DNA from: Eulemur rufifrons
Taxonomy: Eukaryota; Chordata; Mammalia; Primates; Lemuridae
NCBI RefSeq assembly: GCF_041146395.1
Contig: NC_091010.1
Span: forward strand, 45,590,001-45,654,000
Length of the DNA: 64,000 nt
Direction of reading: 5' to 3'
Below are positions 1-11,390 of the stretch, one piece after another. Position numbers and translations under genes: made by a program. How positions within the stretch are numbered: position 1 is the stretch's first letter; every line of letters starts with the position of its first letter. The notes under the pieces are model-generated. The model was given only the letters and a program-made list of their open reading frames with translations, had not been told where the DNA came from and did no database searches.

Positions 1-885
1 GTTGGCAAAAACTTTAAGAGGAGACCAAAATGTTGGGCCACCAGAGAACCACAGGGGTTTCAATAAATGGAACTTCAGCATTTAAAAGATTCAAGTCCAA
101 TTCCCTCAGAAAAGTTCCTGAAAATAAAGATTATTCACTTAGACACCCAAAGATAGCATTTACGAAAAAGGCACTTTGTGGGGAAATCAATCTTAATGTT
201 GCCTTTCACGATTCCAAATCCCTATGCGCCATTAAGAAGTGGCCCCTTAACCTTTCCCTGGGTCTCTGTTCAGCCCTCCCCGGCTGGACCTGTTTTTGCC
301 TCGGGGCTTCTCTGCTTTTCTGTAATGATAGCTATGAGAAAACCAGAGGATTAGCAGTGGTACAGCCACCCTATACTGAACAATGATACCAGAAAGGGTC
401 CTGGTCATTTGGTTCCCATCTGTGAGCAATTACAAGGGCAGGAAAGATAGTGATAGGGAAAAAAACTTCAGCTTAAGTCCTTAACTTTGGGATTTTCTCA
501 CAAAACTCTTTTCTGAGAACCATCCTTTGGAATACTTTGCCCACTACTCATACAAATTGTCCTGAATCTCCCACGGGAAAAATAAGCAAAACCTTCATGT
601 TGTCTTTGGATTAATTTTTTGGTAGCTTAGAAGTTGGGACAATATCAAGCGATTAAAGTGAACAATGACATTTCTTTCTTGTCTTAGATCTTTTTTTTTT
701 TTTTTTTACCATTATAGTAGCATTTATATCTTTTTGAGTAATAGTATGGCATATAATAAAAAGTATATTATGATTCATTCTATACATTTTTCTTAGTTAT
801 CATGCAGACTTCGGGTTCCTTTGTAATAATTCTGAGGCCTCACTAAGTCTATTGTCTATAGATTGGAAACTTCTATAACAAAAAA
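1..885. other. No gene or recognised repeat
   Basis: AT-rich sequence with only short chance reading frames on both strands. It includes a run of 17 T at 691-707. I recognise no repeat family here. Confidence 0.5.
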
Positions 886-1145
886 AAGTACTGATAGCAT
901 ATATTGAGTGTTTCATACATATCCGCCTCTATACTAAGTGCTTTATGCATACTATTCCACTTGATTCTCATGAAAACCTTGTAAAATAGATATCTGTATT
1001 ATCTCTGTTTTATATATGAGGAAACATAGGCTTAGAGAAGTAAAAGAACACATTTTTCTTGTAAGTAGCAGTGAATGGCAGAGTGAGCATTTAGACCCAC
1101 ATACTTCTGATTTCAAAACTCAAGTTCTTAATCATAGAACTGGCA
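886..1145 (-). mobile_element. MIR SINE fragment
   Basis: The text around 1015-1040 (gaggaaacataggcttagag) is the reverse complement of the MIR core that reads 'cagtttcctcatctg' in sense. The flanking 'attctcatgaaaacc' and a trailing 'agtggcagagtg'-like stretch agree. It is an old, diverged copy. Confidence 0.7.
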
Positions 1146-1149
1146 TTTG

Positions 1150-1262
1150 GTGTGTACTGTTATACATCTTTTGTAACTGGCTACTTCCAATTTAGTTCTT
1201 TGTATCCTCTGCAGATCTTGGCATGTGGAAAAAGCTCAATAAATGCTTCTTAATTTATTGAT
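1150..1262 (+). mobile_element. Short L2 or MIR 3' tail
   Basis: The end reads 'agctcaataaatgcttctt', the shared 3' tail of L2 and MIR. Too little remains to separate the two families. Confidence 0.45.
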
Positions 1263-1574
1263 TAATGGTGAGGGTTTTTTCCTTGATTTGATTCCTATGA
1301 TTTTATTATTTATTTCCAAATAGTAGCATTTTAACCTTCTTGAGTAGAAGCCATTGAAGATCTTGGATGGCCTTTGTTGACAAGTATCATTTTAACTTCT
1401 GGATTCCAAATCAGGAATTAACAGATTGATGTCAGAAAAGGAACTAAAGTGAGCTCCTGACTCTTGATCTAATTAGGGAGCTTGATGAAGATTATTTTAT
1501 TTACAGACTATGAGTCATCCATTTCAATTCCCAGGGCATTCAGCTAAACTTCTTCATTACCACCACCATCACTA

Positions 1575-1840
1575 TCACTATAATAACCATCATCAGTATA
1601 TATTTACAGAGCTCTTTTTGCTTGTAAGACACTGTTCTAGATTCTGGGAACAGATACAAAGAGGTATAATACAGGTCCTATCTTTGATTAGCTTCCAATC
1701 CAATTGGGAACCTATGGAGGGTCTCAACGTAGAGCCTTCAGGGGAGAGTTGTTTGGGAGAGGGGAAGAGCACTGTTAGAACTTACAATATTCCGGACAGA
1801 GGGAACAACATGAGCAAAGACAGAGAGATGTGGAAGTACA
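1575..1840 (-). mobile_element. L2 LINE fragment
   Basis: It starts with the antisense L2 3' end (attacagagctctt...gacactgttctagattctgg) and later has 'gagggaacaacatgagcaaag', the antisense of the L2 ORF2 carboxyl-terminal coding region. No reading frame survives. Confidence 0.65.
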
Positions 1841-1879
1841 TATTTTTAAAAATCCACATTTAAAGAAATGTTAGCAGTA

Positions 1880-2290
1880 AAATGGAGGGTATTTAAAAGT
1901 TATAACCCATCTGTAATATATTTTATGTGGTGTGAGGTAGGGATCTGGTTTTATATCATATCTTCCCTATATGTATGGTTATTTGTCTCAGTACCATTTA
2001 ATGGATTGTCAGTCCTCTCCCAACTAATTAAAAATAAGACATTTTTAATAAACTAAATTCCCTTAAAGACTTGGGTCTGTTTCTGGAGTCTGTTCTGTTT
2101 CATTGTCCTCTTTGTCTGTCCCTGAGCCAGTACCACATTATTTAAATTCACAGAGCTTTATAATATGTCTTGACACCTGGTAGGACAAGACCCTCTCTTT
2201 GTTCTTTTTCAAAATAGTTATGGCTATTCTTGCACGTTGACTCCTCTGTATGAATTTTAGAAGTTGCTTATCAAATTCCCTGAAAAATCA
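1880..2290 (-). mobile_element. L1 fragment, antisense
   Basis: Stretches such as 'tgtctgtccctgagccagtaccacattattt' (2116-2146) and 'tttgttctttttcaaaatagttatggctattc' match the antisense of mammalian L1 late ORF2. Diverged, with no open frame. Confidence 0.7.
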
Positions 2291-2998
2291 CAGAGGGCAT
2301 GAAGAGAATGCCGCGAGGCATAGAGGAAGTGTAATGGGCCATGAGGCCGATAAAGCAGTTTGAAGGTCAAATAATGGAGGCTTTGATTGTCCAGCCAAGA
2401 CCTGCAGAGCCCACAGCACTTCTGGGCATTTCTAAAGAAGCTGAGATAACTTGTGGCATTCAGGCCCCTCCCTTAAGAACCTTGTCTGTAATGCCTTGCA
2501 CATAGATTGCTAGAGACTGGCCAGAACACCCATGTCCCCAGAGCCCTGCTTGGGGGCTGAAGAGAGAGCTCAGCCTGTGTGGAAAGAGCAAAGAAAGACT
2601 TGTCCATCTTGCCTATTCAGAACTCAGAAGTGACCTGATTTGGAAGTCCCAAGGCAGCTTCTTTCTTTCTGCCTCGGTCTTTTCACTGCCTCTACCCCTT
2701 TTCACACACAGCCTTCCCTGGCTGCCATCTGTCACAGTTACAGATGATTGGACAAGGATAAGGAGAGAGAGTCAGCCGCCCATTGTGTCTTCCTCTGAGG
2801 ACTAATGTCAGCCTTGGATCAGAAATCACAGGAAGCAACCCTGGCCTTTGGGTGAGGGGGGGGAAATGTGGGCTCCTCAGACTAGTCTCCGAGGAAGGGC
2901 TGCCCTCTCATCCATCCCATTCCATTAGCTACGAGAGAGAAACACGAGAGCAGAGAAGTGTCTCTCCTCTGCTTGCCTCTTTAGTTCTCTCTTTGGTT
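2291..2998. other. No gene seen
   Basis: Mixed sequence. 2290-2400 faintly resembles antisense L2. A run of eight G lies near 2856. Nothing else is recognised. Confidence 0.4.
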
Positions 2999-2999
2999 T

Positions 3000-3130
3000 T
3001 TATGTATTTATTTCATTCAATAATTATTAATTGAACACTTGCTATGTGCCAGATGCTGAGTAAACAATGTGGACAAAATAGACTTAGTTTCTGTCCTCAT
3101 GGAGCTTATAGTCTAGTGGAGAGATGGCTA
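3000..3130 (-). mobile_element. L2 LINE 3' end
   Basis: 'ttgaacacttgctatgtgcc' followed by 'gtcctcatggagcttatagt' is the antisense of the L2 3' region that ends in 'ggcacatagtaggtgctcaat'. Confidence 0.75.
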
Positions 3131-3919
3131 GCAGTAAGCTAACAAACATCCACATACTTCTTTTCTCCTCCAAGCACAGCTGTCCCCCAGGAAGCCTTTG
3201 CCAGAAATGGACGCAGGAATGTGGGGGTGACATGTACATAAAAAGAGAGGGCTCTAGGAATATGAGCCTGGGGGTGCCTGAGTGGGAGAATAATGGGTGG
3301 TTTCTATGTGTAAGGCACAATCTTGAAAATATTACCTGGGTTCTCATTTGTCTGACCCTACCAGGTGATTTCTGCCTCCCTTTTGAGGGTCAGATAAACG
3401 TCCTATGTCTGAATAATATCCCTCACTGAATGGCATGAACTGTAGGGGAATGGAGGAGTTTTTATGTTATAAGCAAGGGGGAGGAGAACGGTGAATACAT
3501 TCTATATCCAAAGGTGATGAGGAGGAGGATAGAATATTCTGGCAGGAGGATCCTGACTTCCCAGAGGCAATCTGTAAAACATCCTCCCCAGAGGGATTCT
3601 TGGGGCTGATGTCCATGATGCAATGTGTATGATTGAAATTCTGGGCCACCTCTGTAGCCAGACTAATCTGAGAGAACGGGAATAAATGAAAAAGGGAACA
3701 AGGTGGTGGCATGGCCTTGAGCATAAGGCATACGCAGTCTCAGGGAGGGGAAGGGAGCATGCAGATCTTTGACAAGAGGCGCAGAGGGTTCTTGACCAGA
3801 GGGAATTAGGAAGGACTTTGAGCTGCTCTCCAGAACGCCAAAGACGGAACCTGTTTTGGGCTGCTCTCCAGAATGCCAAAGGTAGAATATAGGCACATGG
3901 AATTTGTTTAAAAACAAAT
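3131..3919. other. No gene; short internal duplication
   Basis: No repeat family recognised. A 22-bp unit is duplicated at 3822-3843 and 3860-3881 with one difference (period 38). Overlapping minus-strand frames across 3467-3917 show no domain and are treated as chance. Confidence 0.45.
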
Positions 3920-4250
3920 AACGTGGAGGGATAGGAAGAGATTTGTTAAAGGATACAAAATTACAGCTAGACAGGAGGAATAAGTTCTAGTGTTCATATC
4001 ACTAGGATGAGTACAGCTAACAATAATATACTATATAGTTTCCAATAGCTAAGGGAGGATATTAAACATTCCCAACACAAAGAAATGATAAACCTTTGAG
4101 ATGATGGATATGCTAATTACCCTGATCTAATCACTATATATTATATATATTGAAGTATCACTATCTGCCCCATGAATATGTACAATTGTTATTTGTCAAT
4201 TAAAAAAACAATATTAAAAAGAAAATAAAGTGAAAAGAACAAATACACGA
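3920..4250 (+). mobile_element. L1 3' UTR and poly(A) end
   Basis: 'aataagttctagtgttcat', 'aacaaagaaatgataa'-like text, 'gatggatatgctaattaccc' and 'atgtacaattgttatttgtc' in order are the 3' UTR of an older L1 (L1MA-type), ending in an A-rich tail at about 4200-4250. Confidence 0.8.
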
Positions 4251-5005
4251 GAGGTGTGGCTTTGAGAAAGGCATAAAGGCACGAGACATCAGTTTCTGCA
4301 TTCATAAACAAATAAATTGTGATGGGGAAGGTGGAATGGGTGCCAAGAGTGGCATTTAACTATTGATAATGGTTTTTCTACCTTTAATATCATGTGATTC
4401 TGTTTTTATTCCCATGGAATAGACTATGTACTTAGAAATGTGCTAGGATCTGCGGAAAAAAAGTTGTTGTTGTTTCTTTTTAAGTTTTACTTTTGGGAGT
4501 CTATAGGCTCTTTGAGGACAAAAGATATCTTCCTAGCATAAAGTTGCATAAAATTTTGTTGATAAACAAATGAAGGAATGAGGAATAAATAAAACATATG
4601 AAAACAGCTTACTTCCAGGTTAGACAGATCAGAAAATGCTCTTGAAATAGTTAAAGAAGTCTGCCAGACAATCCATATTAAAGTTCTAAATTCTGACTCA
4701 AGTCCTCAGTTCCAGAGCGTCCTGTGGACAGCTCCCCGGTGCTGAAGGTAGAACTATAATGAGGTGAATGCAACTTACTTTCCAATGCAGTGTTTGTCAA
4801 TTCATTCATCTCACAAACATTCACTGAGAGACCATTACATGCAGACAGCATCTAGATATAGTAGGGAAGAAGAAATCTTTGAGTATTTTAAAGTTAAAGA
4901 TAACCTTAGAGGAAATGACCAGAAACTATTACAACACAGGTTTCCAAGAAAAACAGGAAAGGGAACACAAAAGAAAGACAATTTTGGTTTAGAAAGTTGA
5001 ATTCA
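4251..5005. other. No gene or recognised repeat
   Basis: AT-rich sequence. The reading frame at 4764-5000 has no recognisable domain and no splice or promoter context. Confidence 0.4.
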
Positions 5006-5009
5006 GAAA

Positions 5010-5215
5010 GATTAGGAAACTTTATAATAGGTGCAATTCATTGAGGGCCTATTATAAACCAGGCTACGTACATACGTTATTTCTAAATAGTTCCATGAGA
5101 CAGGGACCCACAGAGGTTATGGGTCCAAAATCACATGGCTTATAAGTAGTGGATCAAGATCGAGGCCCATGTCTTTTTCTTTCCAAAGCCAGGGTTCTTT
5201 CTAAATCCTTGTGAT
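5010..5215 (-). mobile_element. MIR SINE fragment
   Basis: Antisense MIR: 'attcattgagggcctattat' at the tail end, then 'ccacagaggttatgggtcc' and 'cacatggcttataagtagtg' in the position of the antisense core. Confidence 0.65.
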
Positions 5216-5384
5216 TCCCCCATAAGGCCACCATAAGAGAAAAGAACATTCTAGTCTGCACACAGCTTATAGAAGGAAAGATCAGCTCCTTTGCTCTTCT
5301 TCCTCCTCTGAGCGTCTTCTTGCCATCTTGGCCTGGGACAGCACCATCTGGGGGTGAGAGGAAGCAGAGAGGCTCTAGAACTAT

Positions 5385-5760
5385 TTGAGACATGTTAGGT
5401 GCATTAGTCAGAGATTTTTCAGTAGGATTTCCCCAACTCAAATCAATCTCCTCAAAAAGGTTATTAGCTCACACAACTAAGAAGTCTAGGTATAGATCTA
5501 GCTTCAGAGATGCTGAATATTGAGAGGGTTATCACATGCTGTCATCATGACTCTGTTGCTTTCTCCAGTCCTTGTTCTCTGCTTTGCTTCATTCTGAAGA
5601 TAGGCTCCCATCACGTAAGACAAGAGGGCTGCCAGGAGTCCCAGAATCACACCCTCCCTAACTTGCAACACTGGCAGAAAAGTACCTTCTCTCTTGCAAT
5701 TTCCAGACATCCATCACAGGTGAGATTCTGATTGGCCCTGCTCAGTCCTGTGCACACACT
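5385..5760 (-). repeat. Old interspersed repeat, family not named
   Basis: 'cccaactcaaat...gttattagctcacacaactaagaagtc' then 'ctgttgctttctccag' and 'gattctgattggccc'. The same pattern recurs at 31925-32270 and, in the other orientation, at 19330-19830 and 28500-29085. I recognise it as a dispersed mammalian repeat but cannot name the family. Confidence 0.5.
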
Positions 5761-6224
5761 CTGATGGATCCTGAGTTGCATGGCTTCACCTGTGGGGAGG
5801 GCCGAGCACACAGGGCACGAGAATGATGGCGCAAATGGTGTCCCCCAAGTGAGGAAGAACTCCCTAAAGAACCAGAAGAAAGACGATAGAGAATCAGACT
5901 AGGCAGATAAAAATGGTAAACACCCTGGTCCTGTGGTAGAAATACACAGCTCCAGGCAGGTAGGTCGGGGATCCCTAGGAGGTTTTCATCTTCTGAGAGG
6001 GAAGGGGGCAGGCTGCAAGAAGCAGGGCATAGGAAAAGTGAGCAGCCCTGCTCAGTGAACTTTTGGGGACAAAAAGAAGTTCTGATCTGTGTTTTTACCT
6101 GCAGAGCTCACCTCTATAAGCACATCCACAAGAACACTAACCTCTCTCTTTATACAATTCTCTGCAGTTTACCGAAGGCTGTCTTACCATCTTCTATTCA
6201 GGACTTTATAAACAACAATCCTGG
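5761..6224. other. No gene or recognised repeat
   Basis: Mixed-composition sequence with nothing recognisable. Confidence 0.4.
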
Positions 6225-6345
6225 CAGGTAGTAAGGGCAGGTGTTACTTCCCTATTTTACAGGTGAGGAAACTAAGGCTCTGAGATGCTAAGTGACCTGC
6301 TCAAGGTCACCGAGTTAGTTAAGTTGCAGAGCTGTGACCATCAAC
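6225..6345 (-). mobile_element. MIR SINE core
   Basis: Clear antisense MIR core: 'acaggtgaggaaactaaggc' followed by 'aagtgacctgctcaaggtca'. Confidence 0.8.
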
Positions 6346-6839
6346 CAGCTCTCTAGCATACCGAATTAATTAAAGGCCTATAAAAAAAACTCCAACACAC
6401 ACAAGATTGGTTAAGTGACGAAGGAGAAATCTCATTGGCCAGACAAAAAGCTGCAGAGGGAACAGATCTGCCAGTTGGAAAGGCAAAAACAGGAAGCTTG
6501 GCCCGATTGCCCAAGAAGAGAACAAAGAAGTAGCTAGAATTTATAGGCGTGAGAAGAGAAAAATCAAAGAAAAAAATGAGATGCAACCCGCAAAACACAT
6601 AAAAGGAAATAGAAAAACATTCTTTAAAATACACTGGGAACAAGAGAAAGATAAGGGGGAATGTTTCTTCCTAATGGATGATGAGGGAAAGCTGATAGTG
6701 GATGACAGCAGAAATGCATAGGTTTTTAATGCTTCATTCCTCCTGCAGCTGGAACAAACTGCATGCAGACTAGAACGCAAGGGACACGACCAGACAGTGG
6801 AGGGTGGAGGGACGGTATCTGTACGGAACAGGAGGTCTG
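6346..6839. other. No gene or recognised repeat
   Basis: Purine-rich plus strand, which leaves overlapping minus-strand frames open (6353-6846). They are low-complexity and carry no domain. Confidence 0.4.
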
Positions 6840-7010
6840 AGATCACCTTTAGGGTCTGGAGGGACCCTAGATGTCATCTGGCCCCACACTCACTTTGCAG
6901 ACAGTGAAACAGTATCAGCAATGGGGAGTGAGCTGCCCAAGGTCACGCAGTGTCAGCAGAGCCAGGACTAGATCCTAGCTCCTGGCTCTCAGTGCAGTGT
7001 GTTTTTCTGG
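6840..7010 (-). mobile_element. MIR3-type SINE
   Basis: 'ggagggaccctagatgtcat' then 'gagctgcccaaggtcacgca' and 'ggactagatcctagctcctg' give the antisense MIR3 order. Confidence 0.65.
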
Positions 7011-7329
7011 CACCCATGAGAGATGGGGACAAGAGGATAAACAGTGACGGATAAACCAAGACATATATTAATAAAGTCTAGTGTGAGGATCAGGCAAGTG
7101 CAAATATAACCTTGACAGAAGTCAGGGCAGGTGTGGGCAGGGTCAGGGATACAGGTAAAGAGGACTCTGCCCTGACATGAGGGTTTGAGTCTTGCTGTGG
7201 CTTTGGCCTCCAATATGCTACCAGTTTGATTTTTCAGGGTCTTAGGGTCTCAGACTCCCTCAGGTCCCATTGTCTCTGGGTCACACCGATTGTTGTCTAG
7301 GGCTTGGATGCTGCCTGTCTCGCTTTGTC
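7011..7329. other. No gene or recognised repeat
   Basis: Mixed sequence with no coding or repeat signal that I recognise. Confidence 0.4.
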
Positions 7330-7800
7330 TCTTGCATCAGTTTTCTGTTACCACAATAATGCTGTCTAGCAAACCGCCCCAATGCTCAGAGGCTAAAACA
7401 ATAAGTATTTATTTAGCTTGCTATGGGTCAATAATTGAGGCTGGACTCAGCTAGGAGAGTTTCCTATAATGGCTAGATCCTTTCACACTTGTGGGGAGGT
7501 TGGCTTGCTGTTGGGTGATCTGGGATGCCTGAACTGGATGGCTTGGATGACTGGGATGAATGAGATGACTCAGCTCTCTACCAAAGGTCCAGCAGACATA
7601 TCCTCATGGCCTGGCAGAGGGGCATGGCCAAGAAACCCAATCAGTTCGTACAAGGGATGGAAACACACAGGTACTTTTGAAGTTCCTGCTTGCAAATGTG
7701 TTTGCTAACATTTCACTGGCCAATGCAAATTACATGGCCAAATCTAGGGTTAGAGTAAACAGGACTACAGAATCACAGGGTAAAAGGGCATAATTCAGAG
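7330..7800 (-). repeat. LTR-like repeat fragment
   Basis: Begins 'cagttttctgttaccacaat' and continues 'caaaccgccccaatgctcag', the antisense end seen on several old mammalian LTR-type repeats. Family not assigned. Confidence 0.4.
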
Positions 7801-7809
7801 AAACCATTA

Positions 7810-7940
7810 ACAGGAGCCCCTTCCAACACCTTGATCCCAGATGTGTGGTCTCCAGGACTGTGGGAAAATAGATTCCTGTTGTTAAAGACATCCAGTCCGG
7901 GATGCTTTGTTATGGCAGCCCTAGAAAACTGGTACTGTCC
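7810..7940 (+). mobile_element. MaLR (MLT/MST-like) LTR end
   Basis: 'gtctccaggactgtgggaaa', 'ttcctgttgttaaagacatc' and 'ctttgttatggcagccctag' are in the order of a MaLR LTR 3' end. Confidence 0.65.
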
Positions 7941-8222
7941 TGGGTGCTTGACTAAAGATAGACAGTCCTCCCTTCAACACCAGAGCCCCAGACCCTGAGA
8001 CAGGGAAGAACGCAGGGATACCCCATCTGTGTGAAACTTCCTCCTGGTTTCCATTCTGAAGGCTGAGCGTGTCCCAACCTCCCTTCGTGATGAGCCCTGG
8101 TCAGAGCTTACTGACTGGGGGAAAGATCCTGCCGCTTGACTGCTGCTTCCCCAGGCAAGACTGAAGTTCTCTGGATTCTGGCTCCTTCACTCTCTCCTGC
8201 CTGGCCCTGCACCCCATCTACA

Positions 8223-8387
8223 CCTCCCTCCCCAGCCCCATCGGGCCAGCTCAAACCTCCCTCCCCAGCCCCATCGGGCCAGCTCAAACCTCCCTCCCCA
8301 GCCCCACTGGGCCAGCTCAAACCTCCCTCCCCAGCCCCATCGGTCCAGCTCAAACCTCCCTCCCCAGCCCCATTGGGCCAGTCCAAG
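8223..8387. repeat. 33-bp minisatellite, five units
   Basis: Five head-to-tail units of 33 bp start at 8223, 8256, 8289, 8322 and 8355. They are nearly identical, and the last unit is the most diverged. Because 33 is a multiple of 3 and the unit lacks stops in several frames, overlapping open frames appear on both strands (8108-8417). Those frames are by-products and not genes. Confidence 0.95.
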
Positions 8388-8389
8388 CA

Positions 8390-8700
8390 GTTCATCATTT
8401 CTTGGTGAGGAATTCAATTGCCAGGAGATCAGGTCTGGGTTTTCATGAATTTAAGATGTCAAAACCCATTCTCTTCTTTCTATCACCCTCTAACATATAC
8501 CATTCAATCTTTTTTAGGAAAGAAAAAATTAATGCCCATATAATTTGAGAAGGGAGGGAAAGTATGTTTCAAGTACAAGGCAATGAATAAGGACCCAGTT
8601 TAAGCTGTGAGGCAGAAGTCAGAGGAAGCATCTGTTGGACGCTGAAGCATAGATTAGATTGCGAGGGATGGGCTGGAGGCTGGGACACGAGCCAGGCAGC
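8390..8700. other. No gene or recognised repeat
   Basis: AT-rich sequence without a recognised repeat. It could be a conserved non-coding element, but one sequence alone cannot show that. Confidence 0.35.
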
Positions 8701-8704
8701 CGCC

Positions 8705-8998
8705 GCACTGGCAGGTGGGAAGAGCCCTGTGCTGGGAGCCAGAAGACCCAGCTCTGAGCCCGGCCTGTCAAGTGAGCCCTGTGCTTATTGAGTGTGACGC
8801 TGTGTGCCCCTTTGCCAGGCGCCGCGGTAGAGTGGCACATGGCAGGCACAGACCCTGCCCTCGTGGGGCATTCACTGTCTCTGTGTGACTCTGGGAGGTT
8901 AGTTCACTTTGGAGCCTCAGTTGTTTCCCCATCTCTGAAGTGAGGAGTTTGGACTATGACTTCTCTTAATGTCCCTTCCTGCTCTAGCATTCCATAGG
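8705..8998 (+). mobile_element. MIR3-type SINE with L2-like interruption
   Basis: 'tgctgggagccagaagaccc' at the left and 'ggagcctcagttgtttcccc' plus 'tcccttcctgctctagcatt' at the right are MIR3 in sense. The middle (about 8775-8875) reads as an antisense L2 tail. Confidence 0.65.
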
Positions 8999-8999
8999 C

Positions 9000-9640
9000 A
9001 CTATCCCTCGGGTATGAGGTAATAAGGACCTCAGTCGTAGCAGTGGCAACTCTGAAAATGGAAAGGGAGGAATGAATCCAGGAACCTTTCCCCGGAGTGC
9101 AGAGGGAAGGAAGGATTGGATCAGAAGAAGCAAAAATGCCTGGGTTTTTTAACCTGAAGGTGTCATTGACAAGGAAAAAGGAAAACTGGGAAAGGGAAGA
9201 AGATGAATGCTAGAACATATTAGATTACTTCTTGGTAACTGTACAGACAAGTGGGTCCAAACTACATTTTTTCCTCCAAAGAGGGAAAAATAAACTATAT
9301 GAATTGAAAGCTATGTATGTACAGAGTGGAGGGGAGTGCTCAGTGGCTATTTTGCACATGGATGAAGAAGATCTAGAGGTCTTAGTAGAGGATAAGCCGA
9401 CTCCAAAGCAGAAACAAACACTGCTGTGAGAAAACAGTGGCAACACGGAGGTGCAGGGACCAACAGGGATCGCACGCACAGGGGCCATTCTCCATGTGCA
9501 CTGGAGGCCACAGGTCTAGATAGGAAAATTGTCCAAATCCCTGGGAGATTGTGAACCTGAAGCGCTTTCCTTCTTAACACAATTTTTCATCTTCTAAGGG
9601 ATCTGAGTGCCTGGTAACCCAGCCAAACCATAAGTGCCCC
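9000..9640. other. No supported gene
   Basis: Holds a 65-codon frame at 9232-9429 with an acidic stretch and no domain that I recognise. No repeat recognised. Confidence 0.4.
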
Positions 9641-10060
9641 CCAACAGTCAACTTGATAAACATTATTTTAGTCCCCTCCAGGTTCCAGATACAAACTAGG
9701 TGCCAAGCGTGCAGAGACGAGTAAGGGAAGGCCTCTGCCCATAAGATCAGAGTGAGGAGTCAGGTGGGGAGGCAGACACACGACGGACTCAGGTAGGAAG
9801 CCTGTGACTTACAACAGCGCTTACAACAGACCACTGTTGTGAAGCAAAGTGCTGGCGAGTAATTCTGATGGCCGAGCTCTGGGAGGACCTCATGGAGGAG
9901 GTGGTGTTTGGGCCTATGTGCGATCTATATTGGAAGGGGCAAGTGAAACATAGGGACTTATAGAAGCACCATCTGTGGACTTTGGCAGGAGGACAAGGGC
10001 AGAGGGTGGCATCGGGAGTGAAGAATGTTCTAGGCCAAGGGTGTCATTAAATTTGGAGGT
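9641..10060 (-). mobile_element. L2 LINE fragment
   Basis: 'aaactaggtgccaagcgtgc', then 'ctctgggaggacctcatgga' and 'gaagaatgttctaggccaag', follow the antisense L2 3' region and ORF2 C-terminus. Confidence 0.6.
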
Positions 10061-11160
10061 GGGTTGGGCAGGGGTGTCTAAGTGCCCACACAGGACAGAA
10101 CCAGCTCTTCTGATTTAATTCAAAATTATGTGGTGCCATCGCCCAGAGTGCGGGAGAAGCTACTCCCCTTGTGTGTTAGGGGTGCGGGTGGGGGTGGAGG
10201 GAGGCAAGGGAGGAGGCAGGTACAAGCAGGCAGCGGATGTGGGAGGTTTCAGACGATGCTGCTGTTTCAGAAGGGTGAGGCAGGCCGCCGCCGCCGCAAA
10301 GGCATGGAAGGCTCCGGAGCCTAAGGGACATTGCGCTGATGAGCTGCTTGGGCAGTGAAGCAGGGAAAGGAGCTGGGATGGCAGCTGTAGAGACACGCGG
10401 GGTCAGAGGAGGAGGGAGGCAGTAAGCAGCCCGGGAGATCTTAGCTCCTACCCACGCTGCCCTGCCTGAGGCCTGGGGCTGGAGGTGAGGGGGCCGCTGG
10501 GCTTGCCAGGATCTGTGTGGCTGGATTGTGGACCAGCTCTTGGCCTCTGCACAGGGCAGGCAGTGAGCAGACTATAATGCACACAGACAGGCTTCTGGGA
10601 CAGCACAGCTGGCCGGTTGCAGCCTGTGTCCCTGGCAGGTACTGTGGAGCCCAGGCACCCCCACCCTGCACCCTGGCGCCCTGAGGGTCTGCCTTCCTTT
10701 TCCTCCCCTGCTCCCTCCTTCCCTCTCATCCTCCCATCACCTCCCTTCCTTCCATTCAACAAAAATTTATCAAGCATTCATTACATTGGTGCTTTCTTTT
10801 GCACAGAGGCTCAGAGATCCTTTTAAAGAGGGGAAGTCCCAGTCCCGGTTGCAGTTACACTCAGCCTGGCTCCCAGCCCAGTCCTCGCGAGCCCCTGCCC
10901 GCCCCATGGAGGCTGGGCAGGATAGATCTTTCGGGCGCTCTGTTCTCATACCCCCTGCCCCTTTCCACAGCGTGCAGAAGGGACTTGAGGTAGGGCCCAT
11001 AAGTCCTAGGACAAAGCCTGCTCATCACACAAGCCGGGTTTCCTCCCAGTCATATTATCTTGCTCATGTGAGTCTTTCCTTCTTGTTTGCCATTTGCTTT
11101 ACTTTGATTCCTGCCTCCTCTCACCAGTCTGAGAGAAAGCAGGAGGGTTCAACTGGGAGT
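10061..11160. other. GC-rich unique sequence without a gene
   Basis: Frames on both strands overlap freely because the sequence is GC-rich. There is a short (GCC)n run at 10283-10296 but few other CpGs, so I do not call a CpG island. 10745-10800 reads like a short antisense L2 tail. Confidence 0.45.
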
Positions 11161-11164
11161 GTTA

Positions 11165-11390
11165 ATAATAATAATGGCTTCCACTTAGCAGTTATAAAAA
11201 CGCTGGGTATTATGTTAAGCAAATAACTTTATTTAACCCTCACGATAACTCTGTAAGGTTTCAGATGAGTACACTGAGGCTCAGAGAGGTTAAGTTAACT
11301 TGCCAAGGTCACACAGCTGCTAAGTGACAGAACCCATATTAGATCCAGGCCCACCTGATGATGAGCCGGTGCTAACACACACCGCATTAG
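11165..11390 (-). mobile_element. MIR SINE, nearly full length
   Basis: From 'taataataatggcttccact' through 'actgaggctcagagaggtta' to 'aaggtcacacagctgctaag' the antisense MIR is well preserved. Confidence 0.85.

Noticed and set aside
8108..8417. Proline-rich and tryptophan/glycine-rich frames
   Set aside because: Produced by the 33-bp minisatellite, whose unit length keeps frames open.
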